Positions 17,182 through 28,098 of a stretch of DNA of 64,000 nucleotides are shown piece after piece. The notes under the pieces were generated by a model. It made no database searches and was not told where the DNA came from. It saw only the letters and a program-made list of their open reading frames with translations. The stretch is from Bradyrhizobium murdochi (GTDB taxonomy: Bacteria; Pseudomonadota; Alphaproteobacteria; Rhizobiales; Xanthobacteraceae). Every line of letters begins with the position of its first letter. Positions within the stretch are counted from its first letter, which is position 1. The stretch lies in NCBI RefSeq assembly GCF_000472965.1, contig NZ_AXAU01000018.1, positions 62,001 through 126,000 of the forward strand. The letters are read 5' to 3'. The position numbers were made by a program, and so were the translations under genes.

Positions 17182-17516
17182 CGATAAAAAATGATGCGGA
17201 CGGCCTTGGCTGAGCCCGCGAAAAGACTCGCCAAATCCATGATTTGGCGGCAAAAACAGGGTTAAGCAAAGCTTAAGGGCCTTCGGGCTACGAAAGACAG
17301 AACCGGTGATGCGGAAGGCAGGGGTGGCGATGGTCTGCGCCGCCCTTTGCGCGTCGTAACCATGGTGCGGAAAAGCGGGTGCCGCTTTCGACCGATCATG
17401 CGAAGGCGAATGAACAGAGCAAGGTGACGATCGAACGACGTCATCTCGAGGAATTGAGTTGAAGAGCGCGGGCGGCGACGCACGCCCGCATGAAGCGCGT
17501 TTCGGGAGCTTGATGA
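17182..17516. other. dnaG-rpoD intergenic region
   Basis: No coding sequence is seen. It holds a perfect 9-bp hairpin at 17229-17249 (CGCCAAATC, loop CAT, GATTTGGCG), which may terminate dnaG. A second hairpin at 17468-17489 (GCGGGCG and CGCCCGC) lies in the probable rpoD leader. Promoters for rpoD are expected here, but I cannot place -35/-10 boxes with confidence. Confidence 0.5.
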
Positions 17517-19628
<2,112 letters not shown>

Positions 19629-19688
19629 TACTGCCTGTCATTTGCCCGGCGAAGCCTCGGTGAAGACGGGACCCGGGCATCCATCGAA

Positions 19689-19723
19689 CAAGAACGGCGG
19701 GCGAAAGCCCGCCGTTCTTGTTT
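19689..19723 (+). terminator. Rho-independent terminator of rpoD
   Basis: A perfect 14-bp stem (CAAGAACGGCGGGC with its complement) closed by a GAAA tetraloop and followed by TTT. It lies 60 bp after the rpoD stop. The symmetry means it could also act on the other strand. Confidence 0.85.
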
Positions 19724-19761
19724 GCTCAGGTCGCGCCAAATTCTCACGCCAGCGCCCGGGG

Positions 19762-19943
19762 CCACCCCTCTCCCAACCCTCCCCCGCAAGGGGGGAGGGA
19801 GCCGTACCAGTGTGCTCACCTCACATTGCATCGGCTATCCCTGATGTGCATCTTGGCTGTCCCATGTAATTGGCACGAGTCAGGGACGCATCGGCGGTAG
19901 GGTTCCCTCTCCCCTTGCGGGAGAGGGTTAGGGAGAGGGGTGC
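19762..19943. repeat. Inverted pair of G/C-run repeats
   Basis: A left unit with CACCCCTCTCCCAACCCTCC and a right unit with GGGAGAGGGTTAGGGAGAGG are inverted copies about 100 bp apart, each with an inner CCCCxxGCAAGGGG-type hairpin. Such units are frequent between genes in Bradyrhizobium. With the rpoD terminator they account for most of the 19,629-20,032 gap; no gene is seen there. Confidence 0.55.
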
Positions 19944-20032
19944 CGCTTGCTCGCTTGTAATTGAGCACGTGGACAACACGCTCTCCGGCGGTCGCGACGT
20001 TGATTGATGCAATCGGGGCCTTGCCTGCGAGC

Positions 20033-20269
20033 CTACTTCTTCTTCGCCCCAACGCGGCTGATGCTCTTGATCTTGAGCTGCGGGCGGCCGGATTTCTCGG
20101 CGATCTCGCGGTCCTGCTCCATGATGTAGCCGCGCGCCGGCTCGTCGCCGTCGAGCCCCCCGAGCAACTCGGCAGGCACGCGCCGGTTGGAGCGCTGCGA
20201 GTCGTCTTCGTAGACGACATTGAAAAAGGCGAACTCGCCTTTGGGATTGGTCCCGGGTTTCTTTGGCAT
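20033..20269 (-). CDS. Small conserved hypothetical protein
   Basis: A 78-residue protein from the ATG at 20269 (MPKKPGTNPKGEFAFFNVVY), with GAGGA about ten bases upstream; a longer frame from 20308 is possible. It is charged and ends in a lysine run (GAKKK). Segments such as NVVYEDDSQRSNRRVPAELLGG suggest a compact soluble protein. I recognise it only as a type of small protein common in Bradyrhizobium; no function can be given. Confidence 0.55.
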   Translation of the reverse strand: MPKKPGTNPKGEFAFFNVVYEDDSQRSNRRVPAELLGGLDGDEPARGYIMEQDREIAEKSGRPQLKIKSISRVGAKKK

Positions 20270-20414
20270 GCGCGGCTTGTCCTCGATAGAGGCGCCGCTG
20301 TCAATCATCCTGGCTGCGCGCCGGTCTGCCTTGCGAGACGGCGTGGACGCGATTTATCTATGACCGCTTTGCCGGCATATTGTTCGCCCGGAACGAACGG
20401 AAGGGGCGGTGGTG

Positions 20415-21761
20415 ATGCCGGCAACCTCCCACGCGAAGAGCAACCTCAAGCCCGTAGTGATGGCCTGCTGCCTTGCCATGCTGGCGGTGGGCGACAACAG
20501 CACGGCGATCATGGCGGCGCTTCCCGACATGAAGGGCAGCCTGCAGCTTGGTCCGGCGGAGCTCGAATGGGTGGTCAATGCCTACCTCCTGACCGCCGCC
20601 ATCTTCATCATTGTCGGCGGCGGCGCGGCGGATCAGCTCGGCGCGCGAAGGTCCTCGATTGCCGGCATAGCCGTGTTCGCACTTGCGTCGCTGCTCATCG
20701 CGCTGGCGCCGGTCGGCTTCGTGGTGGTCGGCGCGCGGGCGCTGCAAGGGCTGGGAGCCGCGTTTGCGGTGGCCGGCACGCTTGCGGCGGTGACCGAAGC
20801 CGCACCTGACGAGCGGCGTCCCGAGGCGATCGGCGCCTGGACCGGTTTTCTGATGCTCGGCTTCAGCATCGGGCCGCTCGTCGGCGGAGCCGTGACGCAT
20901 TACGCGGGCTGGCGCTTCATCTTCTGGCTGAACGTCATTGCGATGGTGCCCGCCGGCCTGATGCTGCTGCGGCATCCCGGCGCCGGCGGCCGGCGCGCGA
21001 TTTCGATGGACTGGGTCGGACTTGGCCTTCTCGCACTCTTCATGGTGACGCTGATATCGGGATTGCAGGCGCTGGCACATGTCCGCACCAACCCGCTGTC
21101 TGCCATCGTCCCGCTTGTGCTGGCGGTGATCGCGTTTCCTCTATTGCTGCGGACGCAGACGCGGCGCCCTCAGCCGCTGGTCGACTTCGGCCTGTTTGCG
21201 AACCGGAATTTCGCGATTGCCGCCGGCCTCTTGTTTCTCGTGATGTTCGACATCATGACGCTGCTGCTTTACTACAACCTCTTTGCGCAGGCCGTTGATG
21301 GGCTTGGCATGTCCGCCGTAGCGGCGGGCCTTTCCCTTGTGCCGCTCTCGATTGCGCTGCTTGCCTTCGCGCGCGCGGCTCCCTTGATTGCAATGAGGAT
21401 CGGTATGCGGCGCATGCTGACAGGCGGATCGCTCTTCCTCGCCGTCGGCTGCGCCATCATCTGGTTGTCGTTTCAGACGCACGCAAAGTTCGCCCTGCTG
21501 ATGCCCGGCGTGTTTGTCGCCGGCGCAGGGATAGCACTTGTCTACGCATCGGCGCCGCGGCTCGGACTTGCGACACTGCCACCACTGCAGGCGGGGAAGG
21601 GCTCCGGCATGCTCAATTCGTGCAGCTTTCTCGGCGGAACGGTCGGGGTAACCTTCGGCGGCATCGTGTTCGCGCTGAGCGGATTCTCCGGTGTGCTCGT
21701 GCTGCTAGGCATTTCAGCGCTGGCGAGCACCATGCTCTGCCTTCGGCTGAACGCAGAATGA
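20415..21761 (+). CDS. MFS transporter, DHA2/EmrB-QacA type
   Basis: A 448-residue multidrug-exporter-like protein with about 12-14 hydrophobic helices. The N-terminus carries CLAMLAVGDNSTAIMAALPDM with the acidic residue typical of helix 1 in this group, followed by GGGAADQLGARRS (loop 2-3 motif) and ALQGLGAAFAVAGTLA. Residues GFLMLGFSIGPLVGGAVTHYAGWRFIFWLN form motif C with the GPLVGG signature of exporters. Proton-driven efflux of a hydrophobic compound is expected. GTG codons just upstream (20409, 20412) are alternative starts. No regulator is adjacent. Confidence 0.82.
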   Translation: MPATSHAKSNLKPVVMACCLAMLAVGDNSTAIMAALPDMKGSLQLGPAELEWVVNAYLLTAAIFIIVGGGAADQLGARRSSIAGIAVFALASLLIALAPVGFVVVGARALQGLGAAFAVAGTLAAVTEAAPDERRPEAIGAWTGFLMLGFSIGPLVGGAVTHYAGWRFIFWLNVIAMVPAGLMLLRHPGAGGRRAISMDWVGLGLLALFMVTLISGLQALAHVRTNPLSAIVPLVLAVIAFPLLLRTQTRRPQPLVDFGLFANRNFAIAAGLLFLVMFDIMTLLLYYNLFAQAVDGLGMSAVAAGLSLVPLSIALLAFARAAPLIAMRIGMRRMLTGGSLFLAVGCAIIWLSFQTHAKFALLMPGVFVAGAGIALVYASAPRLGLATLPPLQAGKGSGMLNSCSFLGGTVGVTFGGIVFALSGFSGVLVLLGISALASTMLCLRLNAE

Positions 21762-21836
21762 AACTGCACTTTATCTCGGAGAAATCTGCAAATCTTTGCC
21801 CAGCTTTGATCGCGATCCCTAGCCACGCTCCGCCGC

Positions 21837-22790
21837 GTGCATGACCTCGCAACAGCGCCTGCCGTTTCCCCGCATCCCAACCCAAGCGCCGCCGCGATCT
21901 GGCCGCCGCTGCGCCCTTTCATCGCGGGCGAGCGTCGGCTCGGCCGCTTCATGGCCCGCCGTCGCTGGACTTCAGCGCTTTACGAATTCCTCCGTTTTGG
22001 CGTGAAGCAGGCATGGGCGTGCCTGTTCGGCGGCATCGCCGTTTTCCTGATGGTCGCAACCTGGCTCTTTTATCCGGCAAGCGCGCCGCTTGCCCGCTAC
22101 GACTTTCTGTTTCTCTGCATGATCGCCGTTCAGGCCGCGCTGCTCGCGGGCCGGCTGGAGACTCTTGAGGAAGCAAAGGTGATCCTGATCTATCACGTCG
22201 TCGGAACGGCGATGGAAATCTTCAAGACCTCTGTCGGCTCCTGGATCTATCCGGAGCCCAATTTCTTCCGGATCGGCGGCGTGCCACTGTTCTCGGGCTT
22301 CATGTATTCCTGCATCGGCAGCTATCTGTGCCGCGCATGGCGGCTGTTCGATTTCGAGTTCACAGGTCACCCGCGGCGCGTCGCGATGGCCGTGCTCAGC
22401 ATCGCGATCTACGTCAACTTCTTCAGCCACCACTACATGATCGATCTGCGCTGGCTGCTGTTCGCCTGGGCCGCCTGGCTGCTCTTGCGCACTCGCGTCT
22501 ACTTCAGGGTTTGGCATGATCACCGTTCGATGCCGCTGTTGCTCGGGCTCGTGCTGGTTTCGCTTTTCATCTGGTTTTCGGAAAATATCGGCACGTTCAC
22601 CAAGATTTGGCTCTATCCGTCACAGCGGCACGGCTGGTCGATGGTGTCGATCAATAAGCTCGGATCATGGTTCTTGCTGCTGATCATCAGCTACACGCTG
22701 GTGAGCCTGATCAATCCGCCGCGCAAGCGTGCGACCGGCATCCGGGAAAAATTCAATGGCATGCCGGGTTTCCAGCACCTTCGACCGTGA
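21837..22790 (+). CDS. DUF817 family integral membrane protein
   Basis: A 317-residue protein with about seven to eight hydrophobic segments. Conserved-looking stretches include YEFLRFGVKQAWACLFGG, IYHVVGTAMEIFKTSVGSWIYPEPNF, PLFSGFMYSCIGSYLCRAWRLFDF and WFSENIGTFTKIWLYPSQ. This pattern matches DUF817, a family of unknown function. The last 38 bp overlap the end of the convergent glycosidase gene. Confidence 0.75.
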   Translation: MHDLATAPAVSPHPNPSAAAIWPPLRPFIAGERRLGRFMARRRWTSALYEFLRFGVKQAWACLFGGIAVFLMVATWLFYPASAPLARYDFLFLCMIAVQAALLAGRLETLEEAKVILIYHVVGTAMEIFKTSVGSWIYPEPNFFRIGGVPLFSGFMYSCIGSYLCRAWRLFDFEFTGHPRRVAMAVLSIAIYVNFFSHHYMIDLRWLLFAWAAWLLLRTRVYFRVWHDHRSMPLLLGLVLVSLFIWFSENIGTFTKIWLYPSQRHGWSMVSINKLGSWFLLLIISYTLVSLINPPRKRATGIREKFNGMPGFQHLRP

Positions 22791-24339
22791 GAAAAGCAAT
22801 CGTGGCCGGCGCGATCTCGATCGAACCCGGCGGCGATGTCACCGCCGCAAGCGGCGGAAGATCGTCATTCGGGCCGAGCTCCAAGACCGTTCCATTCAGC
22901 TTTACGCCGGCGCTTTGCAGATCATCTGCCGACAGCGTGTAACGCTCGCTGGCCGCGGGCAATCGCAGCTTTGCGGCGCTCGTCCTGTCCGTATTGATGG
23001 CGAGCAGTGTGACGGCGCCACGCACGTCTCGTCGGCAATGCGCGTAGAGGTGCACGCCATCGTGCACGCCGGCGTCGAGAACGGTCGTGCCCATCAGCCT
23101 GCGCCAAAGCAGCGCCGCCCAGTAGTTTGGCCGCGGCCGCAACGTCGTCTCGTCAAGCAGGCCGTAGTCGCTTGCCGCCAGCGTGTTGTGCGCCACCATC
23201 TGGACGCCGGCCCTGGCAAGCCGGCCCAGTTGATCGAGATATCGGAACGTATCGAGGAAAGTGGAAGCCCAGGGATTGCCGCCGCAGGCGGCCTCGGCGG
23301 TCTCGGTCAGCCACATCGGCTTGTCACGCGCGAACTCGTCCCTCAGCGATCGGTAGAACGCGAGCGTTTGCTCCGTGCTCTTAAGCCAGCTTTCCGAAAG
23401 CGCGGCCTCTGGTGTGGTCTGGCCCGGAATCCCGGAGCATCGTTGCGAGAGGGCGCCGTAGTGATGATAGGAAAAAGCATCGATGCCGGGACCGGATGCA
23501 GCAAGCAGATCCTGTGTACGGAGAAAATCGGAGCTGGATTGCGGGGGTGATTGCGACGCTGTCGCCTCGCCGATCGAACCGGGGCCCAGAACGATCACAT
23601 CCGGTTCGCTGGCCCTGATGAATGCAACAAAGGCTTTAAAATCCCGCCCGTAGGCCGCCGCATCGTATCCTTTCGGCGCGCGTCCCATGGCGGCCAGCGT
23701 CGGCTCATTCATGAACTCGGTGGCGGCAATTCTGCCGCCGATAGATCTGGTGTAGGCGAACAAGCGACGCGCCTGATCGCTCCGCCATCGGCCTGCAGCG
23801 TCCCGGACGCCGGGGCTTATGGCCATCGACGTCACGATCTCTGCGCTGACGGCGCGAGCAAAGTCGATGACGCTTTTCCAGCGCTCGCGGCTCAGCACCG
23901 CGCGGAAGCCATCAGGCGGCGTCGGCGGCGTCGCATCGCTTTCTGCAAAGTAGGTGCTATTGGCCCAGGTGCCGCTGACGCGCAGGTAGGCTGGGGCCAG
24001 CGCAGCCGCCAATATACGCAGCCGGCGGTTCGACAGGTCGATCGGCGCTCGATACGCGTAGCGGTCGGGGTTCGCGCCCGCCGGGATATTTTCGGCGTTA
24101 TCGGCGCCCCGAGCAGATGGCGCCGAGGCACTCGCTTTGTAAGGCCTCCAGAACCGTCCGCCGGTGACCTCGACCATCTCCACGTTGTACGATTGAAAAC
24201 GCTCGTCGATGGTGCCGAGACGAGGCAATCGTGAAGGGTCTACGGAAAGCGTCGGCGTTTGGGCGGCCGTCTTCGGGATTGCCGCGAGCGCGGCGATCAC
24301 AATTCCCATTCCGACTTTGAAACCGCTGGACCTGGTCAT
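22753..24339 (-). CDS. Secreted GH79-like glycoside hydrolase
   Basis: A roughly 528-residue enzyme with a signal peptide (VGMGIVIAALAAIPKTAAQ) and a TIM-barrel in the style of beta-glucuronidases and heparanases of clan GH-A. The acid/base glutamate is in TEFMNEPT near residue 210 and the nucleophile in PMWLTETAEA near 345, followed by AHNTLAASDYGLLDE and a C-terminal beta domain. It probably cuts a glucuronic acid- or uronate-containing polysaccharide outside the inner membrane. AAGGA lies nine bases before the ATG at 24339, which decides the start among several; 24345 is also possible. Its 3' end overlaps the convergent DUF817 gene by 38 bp. Confidence 0.75.
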   Translation of the reverse strand: MTRSSGFKVGMGIVIAALAAIPKTAAQTPTLSVDPSRLPRLGTIDERFQSYNVEMVEVTGGRFWRPYKASASAPSARGADNAENIPAGANPDRYAYRAPIDLSNRRLRILAAALAPAYLRVSGTWANSTYFAESDATPPTPPDGFRAVLSRERWKSVIDFARAVSAEIVTSMAISPGVRDAAGRWRSDQARRLFAYTRSIGGRIAATEFMNEPTLAAMGRAPKGYDAAAYGRDFKAFVAFIRASEPDVIVLGPGSIGEATASQSPPQSSSDFLRTQDLLAASGPGIDAFSYHHYGALSQRCSGIPGQTTPEAALSESWLKSTEQTLAFYRSLRDEFARDKPMWLTETAEAACGGNPWASTFLDTFRYLDQLGRLARAGVQMVAHNTLAASDYGLLDETTLRPRPNYWAALLWRRLMGTTVLDAGVHDGVHLYAHCRRDVRGAVTLLAINTDRTSAAKLRLPAASERYTLSADDLQSAGVKLNGTVLELGPNDDLPPLAAVTSPPGSIEIAPATIAFLTVEGAGNPACH

Positions 24340-24593
24340 GGCCATTGTCCTTGGGAAGGGCCAAGTCGGGCGTTCGCCCACGCGTTGGCGCTACGGCGCC
24401 ACCAATTCGACGCGGCGGTTCAACGAACGGCCGGCATATCGATCTATTCAAATTAGTCGCAATCATGGCCGTTTTCGAGAGGCCAAGGGTTAGCAGATTC
24501 TGCCCATGCATCTGCCGCAACTCTCGAAGCGCGGCTGCGGACGTGCTAGAAACCGATGCGTATTTGCAGTGCTCTCTCAGGAATGGTCTTTCC

Positions 24594-25385
24594 ATGCTTC
24601 GTATCGCATTTGCTTTCAGCGTCACCGTCACATTGTTCGCATCCTTAAGCTCCCAAGCTCACGCAGCCCAATGCGGCACTAGTGCCGCGGGCTACGCTGC
24701 CTGGAAGCAGGAGTTCGCCGGCGAGGCCCGCGCCAAGGGCATCAGCGCCTCGACCATCCAGGCCCTGATGGCGACGAACTATGCGCAGACGACCATCAAT
24801 GCCGACCGCGGCCAGCGCAGTTTCAAACTCTCGCTCGATCAGTTTCTCGCCAAGCGCGGCGCCACCACCATCGTCGCCAGGGGGCGCCAGCTCAAGCAAT
24901 CGCAGGCCGCGCTGTTTGCCTCCATTCAGAGCCGCTACGGCGTGCCGCCGGGGCCGCTGCTCGCGATCTGGGGGATGGAGACCGGGTTCGGCAGCCAGCG
25001 CGGCAATCAGAATATGCTCGCCTCGATCGCGACGCTCGCCTATGACTGCCGGCGCTCGGAATATTTTACGGAGCACCTCTACGCGGCGTTGCAATTGATC
25101 GATCGCGGCGCGCTCTCCGCCAGCCAGCGCGGCTCAATGCATGGCGAAGTCGGGCAGACGCAGTTCATGCCAAAAGCCATTTTGGCTTACGGTACTGGCA
25201 ATCTCGAAAACTCGGCCAACGCGCTGATGTCGACCGCGAACTTTTTGCGGGCGCATGGCTGGCGCGCGGGCGCCGGCTATCAGCCGGGCGAGCCGAATTT
25301 CGCCGCCATCCAGGCCTGGAATGCCGCCGGCGTCTATCAGAAGGCGATCGCGCTGATGGGCCGCCAGATCGACGGCGGGGAGTAG
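24594..25385 (+). CDS. MltB-type lytic murein transglycosylase (first of a pair)
   Basis: A 263-residue periplasmic enzyme that cleaves the peptidoglycan glycan chain with formation of anhydromuramic acid. The signal peptide ends around SSQAHAAQCG. The SLT_2/MltB core shows the catalytic glutamate in IWGMETGFGSQRG near residue 125, then the GEVGQTQFMPKAILAYG substrate loop and QAWNAAGVYQKAIALMG near the end. There is no C-terminal peptidoglycan-binding domain. The start at 24594 is the first codon giving a signal peptide; the frame is open further upstream. A paralogue follows at 25,663. Confidence 0.88.
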   Translation: MLRIAFAFSVTVTLFASLSSQAHAAQCGTSAAGYAAWKQEFAGEARAKGISASTIQALMATNYAQTTINADRGQRSFKLSLDQFLAKRGATTIVARGRQLKQSQAALFASIQSRYGVPPGPLLAIWGMETGFGSQRGNQNMLASIATLAYDCRRSEYFTEHLYAALQLIDRGALSASQRGSMHGEVGQTQFMPKAILAYGTGNLENSANALMSTANFLRAHGWRAGAGYQPGEPNFAAIQAWNAAGVYQKAIALMGRQIDGGE

Positions 25386-25417
25386 CGAGTAGAGGGCATT
25401 CCCACCACCGAAGCCAA

Positions 25418-25560
25418 TCGCCGTCGTCCCTGCGACCCGTCTTCGCCAAGGCTTCGCCGGGGTTTGACGTTGGGCTCGCCGAAGCTTTAGCGAAGGCGGC
25501 ACGCAGGGACCCATAACCACAGGCGCCAATTGTTGAAGCCAAGCCGTCGACCAGTTCGCT
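25418..25560. repeat. Intergenic repeat between the two transglycosylase genes
   Basis: Arms with GCCGTCGTCCCTGCG and CGCAGGGACCC flank a core with inverted CTTCGCCAAGGCTTCGCCGG and CGAAGCTTTAGCGAAGGCGG. The outer arms resemble those at 5.9 kb. No coding character. Confidence 0.5.
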
Positions 25561-25662
25561 TTAACAACATCGGCCGCGGCGTATGGGCGTGCGCGGGGAC
25601 GACGAGTTTCGCTCGCCGTTTTCCCATGGCATAACGGACGCGGGAATGAACAAGGGATTCGC

Positions 25663-26469
25663 ATGCGCATTTTTCGTTGGGCCATTTTTCTCGGCGCCGT
25701 CATCTTCTCCACCCCCACTTACGCCGCCCGCTGTGGCGGCGATTTCAACACCTTCGTTTCCGCGATGGCGGCGGAGGCGCAGGCGGCCGGCGTGTCGCAA
25801 GCGGTGATCGGCCAGGCGTTTGCCGGCATCACGCAGGATCCGGCGGTGCTCGCTTTCGACCGCCGCCAGCGCGGCACCTTCAACAAGACGTTCGAGCAAT
25901 ATGTCTCGACCCGCGTCGGCCCCGGACGCATCAACATCGGGCGGCAGATGCTGCTGAGGCACGCGTCACTGCTGGCGCGCATCGAGCAGAAGTTCGGTGT
26001 GCCGCCGCAGATCATCGTCGCGATCTGGGGGCTGGAGAGCGATTACGGCAAGGGCGACATCGGCAAGATGCCGGTGATCCGCACGCTGATGACCATGGCC
26101 CATGATTGCCGCCGCACCGAACTGTTTCAGGGCGAGCTCTTGTCCGCGCTGAAGATCGTGCAGCGCGGCGATCTCCCGCTACGCGACCTGATCGGCGCCT
26201 TCGCCGGCGAGATCGGCCAGACGCAATTTTTGCCGTCGTCCTACATCAAATACGGCGTCGATTTCGACGGCAACGGCCATGTCGACCTGCGCCACAGCGT
26301 GCCCGACGTGCTCGCCTCCACCGCGAACCTGCTGCACGTGTCGGGCTTCAAGGCCGGCGCGCCCTACGGCGAAGGCACTGCGAATTTCGAAGCCATGCGG
26401 GAGTGGAACAGGGCGACGATCTACCGCAAGACGATTGGGTATTTTGCGGACCGGCTGGTGGCGCGTTGA
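25663..26469 (+). CDS. MltB-type lytic murein transglycosylase (second of a pair)
   Basis: A 268-residue paralogue of the gene at 24,594. It has a signal peptide (WAIFLGAVIFSTPTYAARC), the catalytic glutamate in IWGLESDYGKGDIG near residue 129, the loop GEIGQTQFLPSSYIKYGVDFDGNG, and EWNRATIYRKTIGYFADRL at the end. It differs from the first in carrying the DFDGNGHVDL insert typical of MltB proteins. The pair probably arose by duplication, with the repeat between them now separating the transcripts. Periplasmic. Confidence 0.88.
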   Translation: MRIFRWAIFLGAVIFSTPTYAARCGGDFNTFVSAMAAEAQAAGVSQAVIGQAFAGITQDPAVLAFDRRQRGTFNKTFEQYVSTRVGPGRINIGRQMLLRHASLLARIEQKFGVPPQIIVAIWGLESDYGKGDIGKMPVIRTLMTMAHDCRRTELFQGELLSALKIVQRGDLPLRDLIGAFAGEIGQTQFLPSSYIKYGVDFDGNGHVDLRHSVPDVLASTANLLHVSGFKAGAPYGEGTANFEAMREWNRATIYRKTIGYFADRLVAR

Positions 26470-26632
26470 TTCCGCTTGTCGTCACCCGCCAACGGGTCGC
26501 GCGAATGCGCGCCCGATGACAGGCTCCGGCGGGTGACCCAGTATTCCAGAGACGATAGTGATAGAGCCGATAAGCCGCGGCGTACTGGATCCCCGCCTTC
26601 GCGGGGATGACAGCTTTGAGCGTCGACAGTGT
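26470..26632. repeat. Intergenic repeat, GTCACCCGCC family
   Basis: Arms GTCACCCGCCAACGGGTC and GGCGGGTGACCCAGTA are inverted, followed by TACTGGATCCCCGCCTTCGC and CGGGGATGACAG. A related unit occurs at 31.2 kb (TACTGGGTCCCCCGCTTTCG). It lies between convergent genes. Confidence 0.55.
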
Positions 26633-26647
26633 CACTCACAAATGAAA

Positions 26648-27493
26648 TCACTTCGCCGCCTGCGCGCCCATCTTCTCGATCCGCTTCGCCAGCACCGCCC
26701 AATAGGTCGCCGGGCGAAACCTCTGCAAGAGGTCCATGAACTTCGCGTCGTTGCCGATCAGAATGCGCGGCTGGTTTTTCTCGATGCCGAGAATGATGCG
26801 TTGCGCCGCGGCCGGCGGCGTGGTCCTGGCGATCGCGTCGAAACGCTCGATCGATTCGGCGCGGCGCGCATTGTCGGCGATGCCGTTGCCGGTGCGGGAG
26901 TTGCGCACGATGTTGGTCAGGACGCCGCCGGGATGCACCACCGAGAGCCTCACCGGGCTGTTCGCCATCGCGAGCTCGTGTCGCAGGCTTTCCGAAAATC
27001 CGCGCACCGCGAACTTGGCGGCGCAATAGGCGGTCTGGCCGGGCGGGGCGACGATGCCGAAGATCGAGGAGAGGTTGACGATGTGCGCCTCGGGCTGCGT
27101 CGACAGATGCGGCAGGAACGCGCGCGTGCCGTGCACCACACCCCAGAAATTGATGTTGATCAGCCATTCCATCTGCGCCTGATCGACCTCGTTGAAGGCG
27201 CCGAGCAGGGCGACGCCGGCATTGTTGATGACGATGTTCAGCTCCGGATGCGCGGCGATGGCCGCGTCGGCAAACTCCTGGATTTGGGCGGGCTCGCCGA
27301 CGTCGACGCGGTGGATCGTTACCCTGCGCTTGTTCGCTTTTCCGATCTCGGCGGCCACCTGCTGAAGCCCGGCCTCGTCGCGGTCGGCGAGCGCGAGATC
27401 GCAGCCGCGCGCGGCCAGTTCCAGCGCCAGCGCGCGGCCGATGCCGCTGGCGGCGCCGGTCACGGCGGCCGCGCGTCCAGATATCGCAGTCAT
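26648..27493 (-). CDS. Short-chain dehydrogenase/reductase
   Basis: A 281-residue classical SDR oxidoreductase. The cofactor loop is TGAASGIGRA near residue 12, followed by an ADRDE segment typical of NAD(P) selection, NNAGVALLG near 90, a catalytic serine in VNLSSIFG near 140, and YCAAKFA with the catalytic Tyr and Lys near 155. A C-terminal extension (KFMDLLQRFRPATYWAVLAKRI) may contact membrane or partner. The start at 27493 (MTAISGRAAAVTGA) fits the family; the frame remains open for 700 bp upstream but overlaps the response-regulator gene. Substrate unknown. Confidence 0.87.
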   Translation of the reverse strand: MTAISGRAAAVTGAASGIGRALALELAARGCDLALADRDEAGLQQVAAEIGKANKRRVTIHRVDVGEPAQIQEFADAAIAAHPELNIVINNAGVALLGAFNEVDQAQMEWLININFWGVVHGTRAFLPHLSTQPEAHIVNLSSIFGIVAPPGQTAYCAAKFAVRGFSESLRHELAMANSPVRLSVVHPGGVLTNIVRNSRTGNGIADNARRAESIERFDAIARTTPPAAAQRIILGIEKNQPRILIGNDAKFMDLLQRFRPATYWAVLAKRIEKMGAQAAK

Positions 27494-27646
27494 GTCGGAT
27501 CGGACTCCTTGCAGGTCGAGGTTAGGTAGGTTCCTGCAAACTTTCGCAAATTGGAACCGAACCATAAAGCGGTTTCCGCGCTTAGTGTCGAATACCCGAC
27601 AGAGGGGCGGCATCACCAGCCGACGCGATTCTGAGAGGAGGTTCAT

Positions 27647-28048
27647 ATGGGACAATCCAAACCCCATCGCGCAACGGCCCTCATTGTCGAAGACGACCCG
27701 ATGCAGCGGAACATGATCTGCCTGCTGCTGGAGGAGAGTGAGGTCGATGTGATCGAATGCGAGAGCGCCGAGGCCGCTGAGCTGGTGCTGGAGCGCGCTG
27801 CCGGCAGTCTGGTCTTGATGATGACCGACGTGCAGCTTGCCGGCAACATGGATGGTGTCGAACTCGCGCATATCGCACGGAAGTACAATCCCGAAATGGG
27901 CGTGATCGTCACCTCGGGCAAGCCGCTGCATCAGGAATTGCCCGACGGTGTGCAGTTCTGGGCCAAGCCCTGGGCGCCGCTCGACGTGATCCGCGAGGCG
28001 GAGCGCATGGTCTATGCACGAGAGCACGGCGGCGAACCGCGCCCGTGA
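27647..28048 (+). CDS. Single-domain response regulator receiver
   Basis: A 133-residue stand-alone receiver. The acidic pocket is in IVEDDP near residue 13-17, the phosphoacceptor aspartate in MMTDVQLAGNMDG near 61, the switch threonine/serine in VIVTSGKPL, and the lysine in FWAKPWAP near 104. With no output domain it must act on another protein or in a phosphorelay. GAGAGGAGG precedes the ATG. No kinase is adjacent; the hybrid kinase at 6-8 kb is too far to link. Confidence 0.85.
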   Translation: MGQSKPHRATALIVEDDPMQRNMICLLLEESEVDVIECESAEAAELVLERAAGSLVLMMTDVQLAGNMDGVELAHIARKYNPEMGVIVTSGKPLHQELPDGVQFWAKPWAPLDVIREAERMVYAREHGGEPRP

Positions 28049-28098
28049 GCGCCGCCGCCCTGCTTTCGCGCCCGATGCTGCCGTGTTAATGGCAGGGC

